From: Nocardiopsis sp. TSRI0078
GTDB taxonomy: Bacteria; Actinomycetota; Actinomycetes; Streptosporangiales; Streptosporangiaceae
Length of the DNA stretch: 64,000 bases
Direction: 5' to 3'
Assembly: GCF_001905145.1 (NCBI RefSeq)
Contig: NZ_LWLB01000002.1
Span: 148,053 to 212,052 of the forward strand
Part shown: positions 32,351 to 40,715 of the stretch, in pieces
Layout of the letters: every line of letters starts with the position of its first letter
Numbering within the stretch: position 1 is the stretch's first letter
Program-made: the position numbers and the translations under genes
Notes under the pieces: generated by a model
Told to the model about the DNA's origin: nothing
The model's database searches: none
The model's input: only the letters and a program-made list of their open reading frames with translations

Positions 32351-33286
32351 AGAGATGAGGCTTCCATAAACTCCTGGTCGGCGAAGCTCCCCGCCGCCCT
32401 CCTCACCCTTGCCCTGGCCCTGAGCGCCTGCTCCGCCTCAGCTGGCCAGACCCGCGACGACGGACGGCTCCTGGTCCTGACCACCTTCACCGTCCTGGCC
32501 GACATGACCCGCAACGTCGCCGACGGCCGCGTCGAGGTCGCCTCCCTCACCAAGCCCGGCGCCGAGGTCCACGGCTACGAACCCACCCCCGACGACCTCG
32601 TCCGCGGCCAGGGCGCCGACCTCATCCTGGAGAACGGGCTCGGCCTGGAGTCCTGGTTCGCCCAGTTCACCGAACGCGTCCAGGCCCCCACCGCCGTACT
32701 CAGCGACGGCATCGAGACCATCCCCATCTCCTCGGGCGGGTACGAGGGCGAGCCCAACCCGCACGCCTGGATGTCCCCCGACAACGCCCACACCTACGTC
32801 GACAACATCCGCGACGCCCTCACCGAACTCGACCCCGCGGGCGAGGCCGTCTACACCCGGGCCGCCCAGGACTACAAGGAGCAGATCAGCGAGGTCGGCG
32901 ACTACCTGGAGACCGAACTGGCCGAGGTCCCCGACAGCTCCCGGGCCCTGGTCACCTGCGAGGGCGCCTTCTCCTACCTGGCGCGCGACGCCGACCTCAC
33001 CGAGATGTACCTGTGGCCGGTCAACGCCGAGTCCCAGAGCACACCCCGCCAGACCGTCGCCGTCACCGAGTTCGTGCGCGACAACCGGGTGCCCGCCGTG
33101 TTCTGCGAGAGCACCGTCAACGACGGTGTCCAGCGCTCGGTGGCCCGCGAGACCGGCGCCCGGATGGGCCGGACCCTCTACGTCGACTCCCTCTCCGAGG
33201 AGGACGGACCCGTCCCCACCTACCTGGACCTGCTCCGCCACGACGCCGAGGCCATCGTCTCCGGACTCAAGGGAGGAGCCACGTGA
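32339..33286 (+). CDS. Mn/Fe-type ABC transporter substrate-binding lipoprotein
   Basis: A 315-residue cluster A-I (TroA/PsaA/ZnuA family) metal-binding lipoprotein. Signal with lipobox LSAC, Cys31 lipidated. Ligands by alignment to the family: His78 (VHGYEP), His142 (NPHAWM), Glu208 (CEGAFSYL) and Asp283 (YVDSLSEEDG). Zinc-specific members have a third His where Glu208 stands, and a His-rich loop, absent here; manganese or ferrous iron is therefore favoured. GTG 32339 is the only reasonable start and is covered by an operator-like repeat. First gene of a three-gene operon with overlapping reading frames. Confidence 0.88.
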   Translation: MPNFRDEASINSWSAKLPAALLTLALALSACSASAGQTRDDGRLLVLTTFTVLADMTRNVADGRVEVASLTKPGAEVHGYEPTPDDLVRGQGADLILENGLGLESWFAQFTERVQAPTAVLSDGIETIPISSGGYEGEPNPHAWMSPDNAHTYVDNIRDALTELDPAGEAVYTRAAQDYKEQISEVGDYLETELAEVPDSSRALVTCEGAFSYLARDADLTEMYLWPVNAESQSTPRQTVAVTEFVRDNRVPAVFCESTVNDGVQRSVARETGARMGRTLYVDSLSEEDGPVPTYLDLLRHDAEAIVSGLKGGAT

Positions 33287-34029
33287 GCGCCGCCATCGAG
33301 GTCACCGACGCCACCGTCCGCTACGGCGACGTCCTGGCACTGGACGCGGTCAGCCTCTCCCTCGCCCCCGGCCGGATCTGCGGCCTGCTCGGCACCAACG
33401 GATCGGGCAAGTCCACCCTGTTCAAGACCGTGCTCGGCCTGGTCCCCGCCGACCACGGCAGCGTGCGCATCCTCGGCCACACCGGCGCCACCGCCCGCCG
33501 CCGGGGACTGGTCGGCTACGTCCCCCAGTCCGAACAGGTCGACTGGGCCTTCCCCGTACGCGTACGCGACGTGGTGATGATGGGCCGCTACGGACACATG
33601 GGACGCCGCCGCAGGGCCCGCCCCGCCGACCGGGAGGCCGTCGACCACGCCCTGGCCCGCACCCGCCTGAGCGACCTGGCCGACCGCCAGATCGGCGCGC
33701 TCTCCGGCGGCCAGCGCAAACGCGCCTTCGTCGCCCGCGCCATCGCCCAGAACGCCGACGTGCTGCTGCTCGACGAACCCTTCGCCGGAGTCGACAAGCG
33801 CTCGGAGTCCCACATCAGCGAACTCCTCCTCCAACTGCGCCAGGAGGGGCACACCCTGCTGGTGTCCACCCACGACCTGGCCCAGGTACCCGCCCTGTGC
33901 GACGAGGCGGTACTGCTGCAGCGCCGCGTCATCGCCCACGGCGACCCCGCGGAGGTCCTGCGCCCGGAGACCCTCATGGAGGCCTTCGGCATCCACACCG
34001 ACGGAAGAGGAGCGGCATGGACGCCCTGA
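33283..34029 (+). CDS. Metal ABC transporter ATPase
   Basis: A 248-residue ATPase whose GTG overlaps the binding-protein stop. Walker A GTNGSGKS at 37-44, Q-loop VPQSEQVDWAFPV, the conserved VVMMGRYGH segment typical of metal (MntB/SitB/ZnuC) ATPases, signature LSGGQRKRAFVARAI and Walker B VLLLDEPFAGVD; H-loop LVSTHDL. Interacts with the permease encoded next, whose start lies 13 bp inside this gene. Confidence 0.92.
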   Translation: MSAAIEVTDATVRYGDVLALDAVSLSLAPGRICGLLGTNGSGKSTLFKTVLGLVPADHGSVRILGHTGATARRRGLVGYVPQSEQVDWAFPVRVRDVVMMGRYGHMGRRRRARPADREAVDHALARTRLSDLADRQIGALSGGQRKRAFVARAIAQNADVLLLDEPFAGVDKRSESHISELLLQLRQEGHTLLVSTHDLAQVPALCDEAVLLQRRVIAHGDPAEVLRPETLMEAFGIHTDGRGAAWTP

Positions 34030-34901
34030 CGGCGGTCACCGAGTGGTTCACCGTGCCCCTGGGGTTCGACTTCGTACGGCGGGCCCTGCTGATCAGCGTG
34101 GTCGCCGGAGTGGCGTGCGCCGTCCTCTCGTGCTGGATGACCCTGGTGGGCTGGTCGCTGATGGGCGACGCCGTCTCCCACGCCGTCCTGCCCGGAGTGG
34201 TGCTGTCCTACATGTTCGGGCTGCCCTTCGCCGTGGGCGCACTGGTCTTCGGCGCCGGATCGGTCGCCCTGATCGGAGCGGTCAACCGTACCTCCCGGGT
34301 CAAGGAGGACGCCGTCATCGGCGTGGTCTTCACCGCCATGTTCGCCCTGGGTCTGGTCCTGATCTCCCGAGTGCCCAGCCAGACCGACCTGGGACACATC
34401 CTGTTCGGCAACGTGCTGGGGGTCTCCGACGCCGCCATCTGGCAGGTGCTGGTCCTGGCCGGGGTGGTGCTGACGGCGGTCTGGTACAAGCACCGCGACC
34501 TGACCCTGTACGCCTTCGACCCGGTCCACGCGCACGCGATGGGCATCAACCCGCGTCTGCTGGAGACCCTGCTGCTGGGCCTGCTGTCGGTCACGGTGGT
34601 GGTGGCGCTGCAGGCGGTGGGGATCATCCTGGTGGTGGCCATGGTCATCATCCCCGGCGCGACCGCCTACCTGCTCACCGACCGCTTCGAGCGGATGCTG
34701 GTGATCTCGGCGGCGGTGGCCGCGGCCGCCGCCGTGGCGGGGGTCTTCGCCAGCTTCCACATGAACGTGTCCACCGGCGGACTGATCGTGCTCGCCCAGG
34801 CCGCGGCCTTCGCCCTGGCCTACCTGGCCTCGCCCCGCCACGGCGTGCTCTGGCGGGGCCGTACCGCGCGCCGGATCCGTGCGCGCGCCGCCACCGGCTG
34901 A
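34017..34901 (+). CDS. Metal ABC transporter permease
   Basis: A 294-residue membrane protein with about eight to nine membrane segments of the ABC-3/FecCD-like family. ATG 34017 overlaps the ATPase gene. Typical features: CWMTLVGWSLMGDAVSHAVLPG, VKEDAVIGVVFTAMFALGLV, and LGHILFGNVLGVSD, the last being frequent in manganese/iron permeases (MntC/SitC/SitD). The C-terminus ends in a basic tail. It completes the transporter and, with the regulator at 3373, makes a plausible manganese uptake system. Confidence 0.9.
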   Translation: MDALTAVTEWFTVPLGFDFVRRALLISVVAGVACAVLSCWMTLVGWSLMGDAVSHAVLPGVVLSYMFGLPFAVGALVFGAGSVALIGAVNRTSRVKEDAVIGVVFTAMFALGLVLISRVPSQTDLGHILFGNVLGVSDAAIWQVLVLAGVVLTAVWYKHRDLTLYAFDPVHAHAMGINPRLLETLLLGLLSVTVVVALQAVGIILVVAMVIIPGATAYLLTDRFERMLVISAAVAAAAAVAGVFASFHMNVSTGGLIVLAQAAAFALAYLASPRHGVLWRGRTARRIRARAATG

Positions 34902-34986
34902 CAAGCCGCGAACCCGGGCGGGGAGAGAGGACTCCCGGCGGTCTAGGATCGGTCCGACGAGGCGAGGCGGAGGGGGCGGACGGAAC

Positions 34987-35997
34987 GTGGCGGACGAGAG
35001 CGCGTTGAAGGGCACCACGGCGGGCGGCGAACCGGGTCCCGCGGACGAGGCCTCCTTCTCCGCGCTGGCCGAGCGCCACCGGCACGAGCTGCGCGTGCAC
35101 TGCTACCGCATGCTGGGCTCCTTCACCGAGGCCGAGGACATGGTGCAGGAGACGCTGCTCAAGGCCTGGCGCAACCGCGCCTCCTTCCGGGGGCGCTCCA
35201 CCTTCCGGGCCTGGCTGTACAAGATCGCCACCAACACCTGCCTGGACGCGCTCTCCGCACGACGCGCCAGGCCCGCGGCCCGAGAACCGGGGTCCTCACC
35301 GTTCACCGAGGTCTCCTGGCTCCAGCCCTACCCGGACGAGCTGCTGGACCGGGCGGCGCCCGCCGAGGGCGGGCCGGAGGAGTCCGCCATCGCCCGGGAG
35401 ACCGTGGAACTGGCCTTCCTCGCCACCATCCAGCACCTGCCGCCCCGCCAGCGCGCCGTCCTCATCCTGCGCGACGTGCTGGGCTGGCCCGCCGAGGAGG
35501 CCTCCCGCTCGCTGGATCTGTCGGTACCGGCGGTCAAGAGCGCCCTCCAGCGGGCCCGGGCCACCCTGCGTCGCGTCCTGCCCGAGCGCAGGGCCGACTG
35601 GGGCGCGGCCACCGCGCCCAGCCAGGAGGAGCGCGACGTGCTGCGACGCTACGTGGACGCCTCGCAAAGGGCCGACCTGGACGGCCTGGCCGCCCTGCTG
35701 CGCGAGGACGCACGCCAGACCATGCCCCCGGCATCGCTGGTCTACGACGGGCGCGCGGCCATCCTGGACCTGTGGCGCCCGGTCCTCACCGGCGGCCAGG
35801 CCTGGGGGGACTGGATCTCGGTGCCCCTGGACGCCAACCGGCAGCCCGCCGCGGCCAGTTACGTGCGCATGCCGGGGGAGGCGGTCCACACGGCGGTCAA
35901 CATCGACGTCCTGCGTGTGGAGGACGGGCTCGTCGCGGAGATCACCACCTTCGGCCCCGAGCTGCTGCCGGTGTTCGGCCTGCCGCCGACCCGGTGA
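34987..35997 (+). CDS. ECF-like sigma-70 factor with SnoaL C-terminal domain
   Basis: A 336-residue sigma factor, GTG start. Region 2 is at residues 24-90 (RVHCYRMLGSFTEAEDMVQE, then FRAWLYKIATNTCLDAL), region 4 at 130-190 (LPPRQRAVLILRDVLGWPAE, then ALQRARATL). Residues 200-325 form an NTF2/SnoaL-like domain (RRYVDASQRADLDGLAALLR, then ITTFGPELLPVFGLP), as in the SigX5/TIGR02960 group, where it regulates the sigma factor in place of an anti-sigma protein. The first downstream gene, in the same direction, may be a target. Confidence 0.88.
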   Translation: MADESALKGTTAGGEPGPADEASFSALAERHRHELRVHCYRMLGSFTEAEDMVQETLLKAWRNRASFRGRSTFRAWLYKIATNTCLDALSARRARPAAREPGSSPFTEVSWLQPYPDELLDRAAPAEGGPEESAIARETVELAFLATIQHLPPRQRAVLILRDVLGWPAEEASRSLDLSVPAVKSALQRARATLRRVLPERRADWGAATAPSQEERDVLRRYVDASQRADLDGLAALLREDARQTMPPASLVYDGRAAILDLWRPVLTGGQAWGDWISVPLDANRQPAAASYVRMPGEAVHTAVNIDVLRVEDGLVAEITTFGPELLPVFGLPPTR

Positions 35998-36039
35998 CCC
36001 GCGGGCGGCGGGCCCCTGGATCCCGCGCCCCGGACGGGG

Positions 36040-36111
36040 GGAACGGTACACCCGGGATTTCTTCGCGCCCGGACCGATTCCTTCTCTGAGCCGTTCCGGT
36101 CATACGGGTGT
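36040..36111 (+). promoter_or_regulatory. Interleaved inverted motifs downstream of the sigma gene
   Basis: Two pairs of complementary 7-mers occur in the order A-B-A'-B': GGAACGG (36040-36046), ACACCCG (36048-36054), CCGTTCC (36091-36097) and CGGGTGT (36105-36111). In RNA this order permits an H-type pseudoknot; in DNA it could be a factor-binding site. It lies in the 167-bp gap before the gene at 36165. Confidence 0.25.
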
Positions 36112-36164
36112 CGACGGCGCGACGGCACGGTGCCGCCGCGCACGGAACTGAGAGAGGCACCGCC

Positions 36165-36617
36165 ATGACCGAGAACACCGGACACACGCAGCAGAGCGCC
36201 CGCGACGACGCCGCCCTGACCGCCCTGGACCGCCTGGTCGGCACCTGGAAGGTCACCGGCGGCGCCGAGGGCACCGTCACCTACCGCTGGATGGAGGGCG
36301 GGTTCTTCCTCATCCAGGACGTCAGGCTGCACCAGTACGGCCAGGAGGTGGTGGGAATGGAGATCATCGGCAGGGAGCGTCCCTTCGGCGCCGAGGAGCC
36401 GGGCGAGGACCTGCGGTCGCGCTTCTACGACAGCCAGGGCAACACCTTCGACTACGTCTACGAGCTGGAGGGCGACGTCCTCACCATCTGGGCGGGGGAG
36501 AAGGGCTCGCCCGCCTTCTTCCGGGGCGAGTTCAACGCCGAGGGCGACACCATGGCCGGCCCGTGGACCTACCCGGGCGGGGGCGGCTACGACTCCACCA
36601 TGACGCGTATCGGCTGA
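36165..36617 (+). CDS. Small conserved protein, DUF1579-like
   Basis: A 150-residue cytosolic protein; ATG 36165 has GAGAGG upstream, better than an in-frame ATG at 36108. Sequence features: LDRLVGTWKVTGGAEGTVTY, a strand with GGFFLIQDVRLHQYG, RSRFYDSQGNTFDYVYELEG and TIWAGEKGSPAFFRGEF. This alternation of strands fits a beta-barrel resembling DUF1579 or calycin-like proteins. Proteins like it are often next to SnoaL-bearing sigma factors, so it may be part of that regulon. No enzymatic residues can be assigned. Confidence 0.75.
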   Translation: MTENTGHTQQSARDDAALTALDRLVGTWKVTGGAEGTVTYRWMEGGFFLIQDVRLHQYGQEVVGMEIIGRERPFGAEEPGEDLRSRFYDSQGNTFDYVYELEGDVLTIWAGEKGSPAFFRGEFNAEGDTMAGPWTYPGGGGYDSTMTRIG

Positions 36618-36784
36618 GGGCCGCCGGCGGGCCGTCCGGCCCCTCGTGGGGGCGACCGCGCACACGCCTGTCGTGGGCCGTGTGCGCGGATTAGCCTTCG
36701 ACGTACCTCGACGGGAACGGCGGATCAGCGCTGACCCGTACCCCCGAACCGAGGCCTCGAACCCACCCGACCACGAGGACGGCC

Positions 36785-37528
36785 ATGACGCTTCTGCTCG
36801 CCCATGTCAGCGACCTGCACCTGGACGGAACCGCGCACACCACCGAGCGCGCCGCACGGACCGTGGACTACCTGCGCGGACTCGCCCAGGCACCGGACGC
36901 GCTGCTGGTCACCGGCGACATCGCCGAGCACGCCACCGCCGAGGAGTACCAGGAGGCCGCCCGTCTGCTGGACCTGCCCTTCCCGGTGCTGGCCTGTCCC
37001 GGCAACCACGACGACCGCGGGATGATGCGGGAGGCGATGCTGGGGGAGGAGCCCTCCAAGGAACCGTTCAACCGGGTGCACGAGGTGGCTGGCGCGACCG
37101 TGCTGACCTGCGACTCCACGGTCCCCGGGCAGGACGGCGGCCACCTGGACGCGACCACCCTGATGTGGATCAACGAGACCCTGAGCTCCCTGCCCGGCCG
37201 GACCCCCGCGCTGCTGGCCCTGCACCACCCGCCCGTGCGGGTGCACCACCCGCTGCCCGACTCCATGCGCCTGGACAACGCCGACGACCTGGCCGGGCTG
37301 CTCCAGGCCCACCCCAGGGTGGCGGGGATCCTGGTCGGGCACGCCCACACCGGCGGGGCGACCACCTTCGCCGGGCGGCCCCTGCTGCTGGCGCCCGGGG
37401 TGACGTGGACGCTGCGCATGCCCTGGGAGGGCGAGCCGGTCGCCGACCGCGACCAGCCGCCGGGGGTGGCCTTCCACGTCCTGGAGGAGGACCACCGCCT
37501 GACCACGCACTTTCGCGCGGTGGTCTGA
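36785..37528 (+). CDS. Calcineurin-like metallophosphoesterase (CpdA-like)
   Basis: A 247-residue protein with the full set of dinuclear metal motifs: HVSDLHLDG near residue 10, LLVTGDIAEH at about 40, CPGNHDD at about 75, LLALHHPPV and ILVGHAHTGG near 185. It resembles 3',5'-cAMP phosphodiesterase CpdA and class III phosphodiesterases such as Rv0805. Nucleotide or phosphoester hydrolysis in the cytosol is expected; substrate is unproven. Convergent with the thioesterase gene and separated by a strong hairpin. Confidence 0.9.
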   Translation: MTLLLAHVSDLHLDGTAHTTERAARTVDYLRGLAQAPDALLVTGDIAEHATAEEYQEAARLLDLPFPVLACPGNHDDRGMMREAMLGEEPSKEPFNRVHEVAGATVLTCDSTVPGQDGGHLDATTLMWINETLSSLPGRTPALLALHHPPVRVHHPLPDSMRLDNADDLAGLLQAHPRVAGILVGHAHTGGATTFAGRPLLLAPGVTWTLRMPWEGEPVADRDQPPGVAFHVLEEDHRLTTHFRAVV

Positions 37529-37541
37529 CCGGCACCACGCG

Positions 37542-37566
37542 CGGGGCGGGGCCGACGCCCGCCCCG
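37542..37566. terminator. Bidirectional terminator, 9-bp stem
   Basis: CGGGGCGGG and CCCGCCCCG form a perfect stem around loop GCCGACG, in the 69-bp gap between convergent genes ending at 37528 and 37598. Confidence 0.65.
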
Positions 37567-37597
37567 GGCGGCGGCCCCACCCCGGAGCGCACAGGGC

Positions 37598-38410
37598 TCA
37601 GAGCAGCATGGCCAGCTGGCGGCACTGGGCGACCAGGACGCCCGTGTCGTCCCAGATCTCCATGTCCTCCTCGTGCAGGCCGCCCGACACGTGCTTGGTG
37701 AACACCCGGCAGGCCAGCCACCCGGGGGCGGGCCGGGCGCGCACATGCACGCTCAGCTCGACGGTGATGGTGGTGAACTCACCGATCTCCAGCACCGCCG
37801 GGGGAGCGAAGTCCACCATCGAGGCCAGGGAGTGCGTGTCGGGCTCGCGGCCGTCGGCGAAGCGCATCCAGAACTCGGCGTGCGGGCGGCCGTCCTTCCT
37901 CCCCTCCAGCCAGCCCGGGCGCTCGGGGTAGCGGTACTCCACGCTGTGGGCGATGCCCAGGCCCTCGGGCCGGTCGAACTCGGGCGGGACGAAGCAGTCC
38001 TCGGGGGCGGGCAGCTTCGGGGGCCCGTCCAGGGCCAGCACGCGCGCCGCGGGGTCGGGGGTCAGGTCGCCGTAGGTGGCGGTGGCGCGCACGACCTCCT
38101 TGCCGCCCTGCTCCAGGACGGCCTGTCCGGTGGCGGTGCGGCGCCCCTCACGGATCACCTCGGTGCGCACGGTGGCATCGCCGGGGGCGGCGGGGCGCAG
38201 GAAGAACACCGAGACGGCCAGGGGGTCGGGCTGGCTCAGGCTCTGGCGCAGCGCGTTGAGGGCGGCGCCCAGGACGTAGCCGCCGTTGGGATGGGTGGTG
38301 AAGGTGTTCCAGGCGTCGGTGAGGGTGGCCGCGAACTCGCCGTCGGCGCGCTTCTCCACGCGGGTGTCCCGGTCGAACCGGAAGTCCTCGGTGGTGTGGT
38401 CAAGGCTCAT
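37598..38410 (-). CDS. Acyl-CoA thioesterase-like, double hotdog fold
   Basis: A 270-residue protein of the TesB-related thioesterase family. First hotdog: ADGEFAATLTDAWNTFTTHP, NGGYVLGAALNAL, then PLAVSVFFLRPAAPGDATVR, VIREGRRTATGQAVLEQGG. Second hotdog: SMVDFAPPAVLEIGEF, then TITVELSVHVRARPAPGWL and EEDMEIWDDTGVLVAQCRQL. The HPNGGYVLG helix-turn and the Asp in WD..GVLVAQ are usual in the family. It should hydrolyse medium or long acyl-CoA, or bind acyl groups. Cytosolic; divergent from the TipA-like gene. Confidence 0.88.
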   Translation of the reverse strand: MSLDHTTEDFRFDRDTRVEKRADGEFAATLTDAWNTFTTHPNGGYVLGAALNALRQSLSQPDPLAVSVFFLRPAAPGDATVRTEVIREGRRTATGQAVLEQGGKEVVRATATYGDLTPDPAARVLALDGPPKLPAPEDCFVPPEFDRPEGLGIAHSVEYRYPERPGWLEGRKDGRPHAEFWMRFADGREPDTHSLASMVDFAPPAVLEIGEFTTITVELSVHVRARPAPGWLACRVFTKHVSGGLHEEDMEIWDDTGVLVAQCRQLAMLL

Positions 38411-38475
38411 ACCCCGATGTTACCGGCGAGTAGGAAGGGGTGGGAGAACCGGGTCCGCACCACCGGGAAAGCTCC

Positions 38476-38506
38476 TTGCCCCTGACGCGACGTCAGGACC
38501 CAGCGT
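38476..38506 (+). promoter_or_regulatory. MerR-type promoter with 19-bp spacer and operator
   Basis: -35 TTGCCC (38476-38481) and -10 CAGCGT (38501-38506) are separated by 19 bp, the overlong spacing that MerR proteins correct by twisting DNA. The spacer contains the perfect dyad CCTGACG-CGA-CGTCAGG (38481-38497). It lies 37 bp before the start of the tipA-like gene, implying autoactivation. Confidence 0.7.
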
Positions 38507-38543
38507 CGAACACACGTCACCACCAGCGAGGAAGCCCGAACAG

Positions 38544-39314
38544 ATGGGACACGCCGTCGGCGAGGTCGCCCGCATGAGCGGGCAGACCGTGCGGACCCTG
38601 CACCACTACGACCGGATCGGACTGCTCGTCCCGGCCGAACGCACTCCGGCGGACCACCGCAGCTACAGCCACCAGGACCTGGAACGGCTCCGGCAGATCC
38701 TGACCTACCGCGAGCTGGGCTTTGCCCTGGGCCAGATCGCCACGCTGCTCGACGACCCCACCGCCCACACCCGCACCCACCTGGCCAGGCAGCACCGGCT
38801 GGTGACCGAACGCATCGACCGCCTGCGCGAGGTGGCACAGGCACTCGAACACCTGATGGAGGCCGAGACCATGAACCTGAACCTGACCCCTGCCGAACGC
38901 CTCGAACTCTTCGGCGACTTCGACGTGGACGCCCACAGCGAAGAGGCCCACCGGCGCTGGGGCCGCACCGACGCCTACGCCCAGTCCCAGGGTAGGGTCA
39001 ACGCCTACACCAAGGCCGACTGGGGACGCGTCAACGCCGAGAGCGAGGAGATCTACCAGGCCCTGGCCCGGACCATGCGGGAGGGGACTCCCGCCGACAA
39101 CACCGAGGCCATGGACCTTGCCGAGCGCCACCGCGCCCACATCACCCGCTGGTTCTACGACTGCACGCCCCAGATCCACCGGGGCCTGGGGCGGATGTAC
39201 GCGGACGACGAGCGCTTCACCGCCACCGTCGACGCCCACGCCGAAGGACTGAGCGCCTATCTGCGCGAGGCCTTCGCCGCCAACGCCGCGCGCCTGCGGG
39301 ACGACCAGGGCTGA
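38544..39314 (+). CDS. tipA: TipA-like MerR regulator with thiopeptide-binding domain
   Basis: A 256-residue regulator. MerR DNA-binding domain 1-75 (VGEVARMSGQTVRTLHHYDR, then ELGFALGQIATLLDD), coiled-coil 76-108, and a TipAS antibiotic-binding domain 110-256. Cys207 in FYDCTPQIHRGLG corresponds to the Cys that becomes covalently attached to thiostrepton-like thiopeptides in TipAL. An internal ATG at codon 110 (38871) is preceded by GGAGG 8 nt upstream, at the same codon from which Streptomyces makes the free TipAS protein. Monocistronic, with its own long-spacer promoter. Confidence 0.92.
   Translation: MGHAVGEVARMSGQTVRTLHHYDRIGLLVPAERTPADHRSYSHQDLERLRQILTYRELGFALGQIATLLDDPTAHTRTHLARQHRLVTERIDRLREVAQALEHLMEAETMNLNLTPAERLELFGDFDVDAHSEEAHRRWGRTDAYAQSQGRVNAYTKADWGRVNAESEEIYQALARTMREGTPADNTEAMDLAERHRAHITRWFYDCTPQIHRGLGRMYADDERFTATVDAHAEGLSAYLREAFAANAARLRDDQG
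38871..39314 (+). CDS. Internal TipAS-type product (alternative start)
   Basis: In-frame alternative start within tipA giving 147 residues: the drug-binding domain alone, beginning MNLNLTPAERLELFGDF. GGAGG at 38858-38862 is well spaced from ATG 38871. In S. lividans this shorter form is made in excess and sequesters thiopeptides. Presence here is inferred from the site and codon position only. Confidence 0.55.
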   Translation: MNLNLTPAERLELFGDFDVDAHSEEAHRRWGRTDAYAQSQGRVNAYTKADWGRVNAESEEIYQALARTMREGTPADNTEAMDLAERHRAHITRWFYDCTPQIHRGLGRMYADDERFTATVDAHAEGLSAYLREAFAANAARLRDDQG

Positions 39315-39332
39315 CGCGCGGCGCGGCGGCGC

Positions 39333-39800
39333 TCACCGAAGCGGGATGTCGTACCCCCGTCCGCGCTCCTCCTCCGGGCGGGGGCCGAAGTAGCGGCGCT
39401 CGGACTCGGCGATGGCGACGTCGTTGATGCTGGCCTCGCGGCGGCGCATCAGACCGTGCTCATCGAACTCCCACAGCTCGTTGCCGTAGCTGCGGTACCA
39501 CTGTCCTCCGGCGTCGTGCCACTCGTACTGGAAACGAACCGCGATGCGGTCGTCGTGGAAACTCCACAGGCTCTTGCGCAGAACGTAGTCGAGTTCGCGC
39601 TCCCACTTCGCGGTCAGGAACTCCACGATCCGGGCACGGCCGGTGAGGAACACGTCGCGGTTGCGCCACACCGAGTCCTCGGAGTAGGCGAGGCTGACGC
39701 GGTGCGGGTCGCGGGTGTTCCAGGCGTCCTCGGCCGCCTGGACCTTGGCGGTGGCGGTGTCGAGGGTGAAGGGCGGCAGCGGCGGGCGGGCCTGGGACAT
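39333..39800 (-). CDS. DUF1348 (SnoaL-like) protein
   Basis: A 155-residue protein read from ATG 39800. DUF1348 pattern: [20 protein letters not shown], the [17 protein letters not shown] loop, [20 protein letters not shown] and [20 protein letters not shown] with [19 protein letters not shown]. The fold is NTF2-like; members are dimeric and of unknown enzymatic role. It lies tail-to-tail with the tipA-like gene (18 bp) and divergent from the CGNR regulator across 172 bp that are conspicuously AT-rich around 39890-39925. Confidence 0.85.
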   Translation of the reverse strand: MSQARPPLPPFTLDTATAKVQAAEDAWNTRDPHRVSLAYSEDSVWRNRDVFLTGRARIVEFLTAKWERELDYVLRKSLWSFHDDRIAVRFQYEWHDAGGQWYRSYGNELWEFDEHGLMRRREASINDVAIAESERRYFGPRPEEERGRGYDIPLR

Positions 39801-39972
39801 GACGGGGCCTTTCGGATGGCGTTCTCGGTCCACTTCACGGCGGCGCGGGCGAGCGGAGCCGGTGTTCCCACGAACACCCTCCGCACATCTTCTAACGCTT
39901 TACTTCCATTACAAGCATGAGAACTCTTGCACGCCCGCCACCCCCTGTCAACGGATGGAGTAGGTTGCGAAC

Positions 39973-40617
39973 GTGAGAGACGAGGTGGGTGCGAGGAGCC
40001 GGACGAGCGCGCCGCTGCTGGGCGAACCGCTGCCCGTGGAACTGATGAACACCCTGTGGGCCGACAGGGACGGCCTCCACGACGCACTCGGCGAGACAGC
40101 CGCGGCCCGGACATGGCTGCGCGCCATCGCCCCGCGCCTGGACCCGCCGGTCGCGGAGGACCTCCACGCCCTGACCACCACGGACACCGACCGCCTGACG
40201 CAACGGCTGTCCGCGCTCCGCGACGCCCTGCGACGGCTCGCGGCCCAGGCCACCGACGACCCCAGGGCCGCGGCGGCCTCCCCCGTGCGCGATCTGGACA
40301 CCGCCGTCGCCGAGGTCAACAGGGCCGCCGCCGCGGCACCACGGTGGTCGGCGCTGGTCTGGAGGGCCGGCGAGAGACCGTCCCGCCTCACCCGCACCGG
40401 CGGACGGGCCACGGAGGCCGCGGTCTCGGCCCTCGCCGAGGAGGCGGTCGAGCTGTTCGCGCACCCCGACCGGTCCCGGCTGCGCGCCTGCCTGGCTCCC
40501 GGATGCGTCCTGTACTTCACGAAGAACCACTCCCGGCGCGAGTGGTGCTCGACGAACTGCGGGAACCGGGTCCGCGCCGCCCGCCACTACCAGCGCCACC
40601 GCGCGTCCCGGAGCTGA
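39973..40617 (+). CDS. CGNR zinc-finger regulator with ABATE domain
   Basis: A 214-residue protein. N-terminal ABATE domain (ELMNTLWADRDGLHDALGE, then helical pairs to about 155), C-terminal CGNR zinc finger with Cys ligands in RACLAPGCVLYFTKN and EWCSTNCGNRVRAARHYQR (Cys-X4-Cys and Cys-X3-Cys). CGNR proteins are actinobacterial stress regulators. TAGGTT at 39961-39966 lies 6 nt before GTG 39973, so it is probably leaderless. It may control the divergent DUF1348 gene. Confidence 0.88.
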   Translation: MRDEVGARSRTSAPLLGEPLPVELMNTLWADRDGLHDALGETAAARTWLRAIAPRLDPPVAEDLHALTTTDTDRLTQRLSALRDALRRLAAQATDDPRAAAASPVRDLDTAVAEVNRAAAAAPRWSALVWRAGERPSRLTRTGGRATEAAVSALAEEAVELFAHPDRSRLRACLAPGCVLYFTKNHSRREWCSTNCGNRVRAARHYQRHRASRS

Positions 40618-40715
40618 GCCGCCGGCGGAACCGGTCCGCGGCCGGCCTCAGGCCAGTGACCCTCCCGCACGAGCCCGCACGCAGTCACGTGCGGGAAGGA
40701 TCTCACGTGCCTCCG

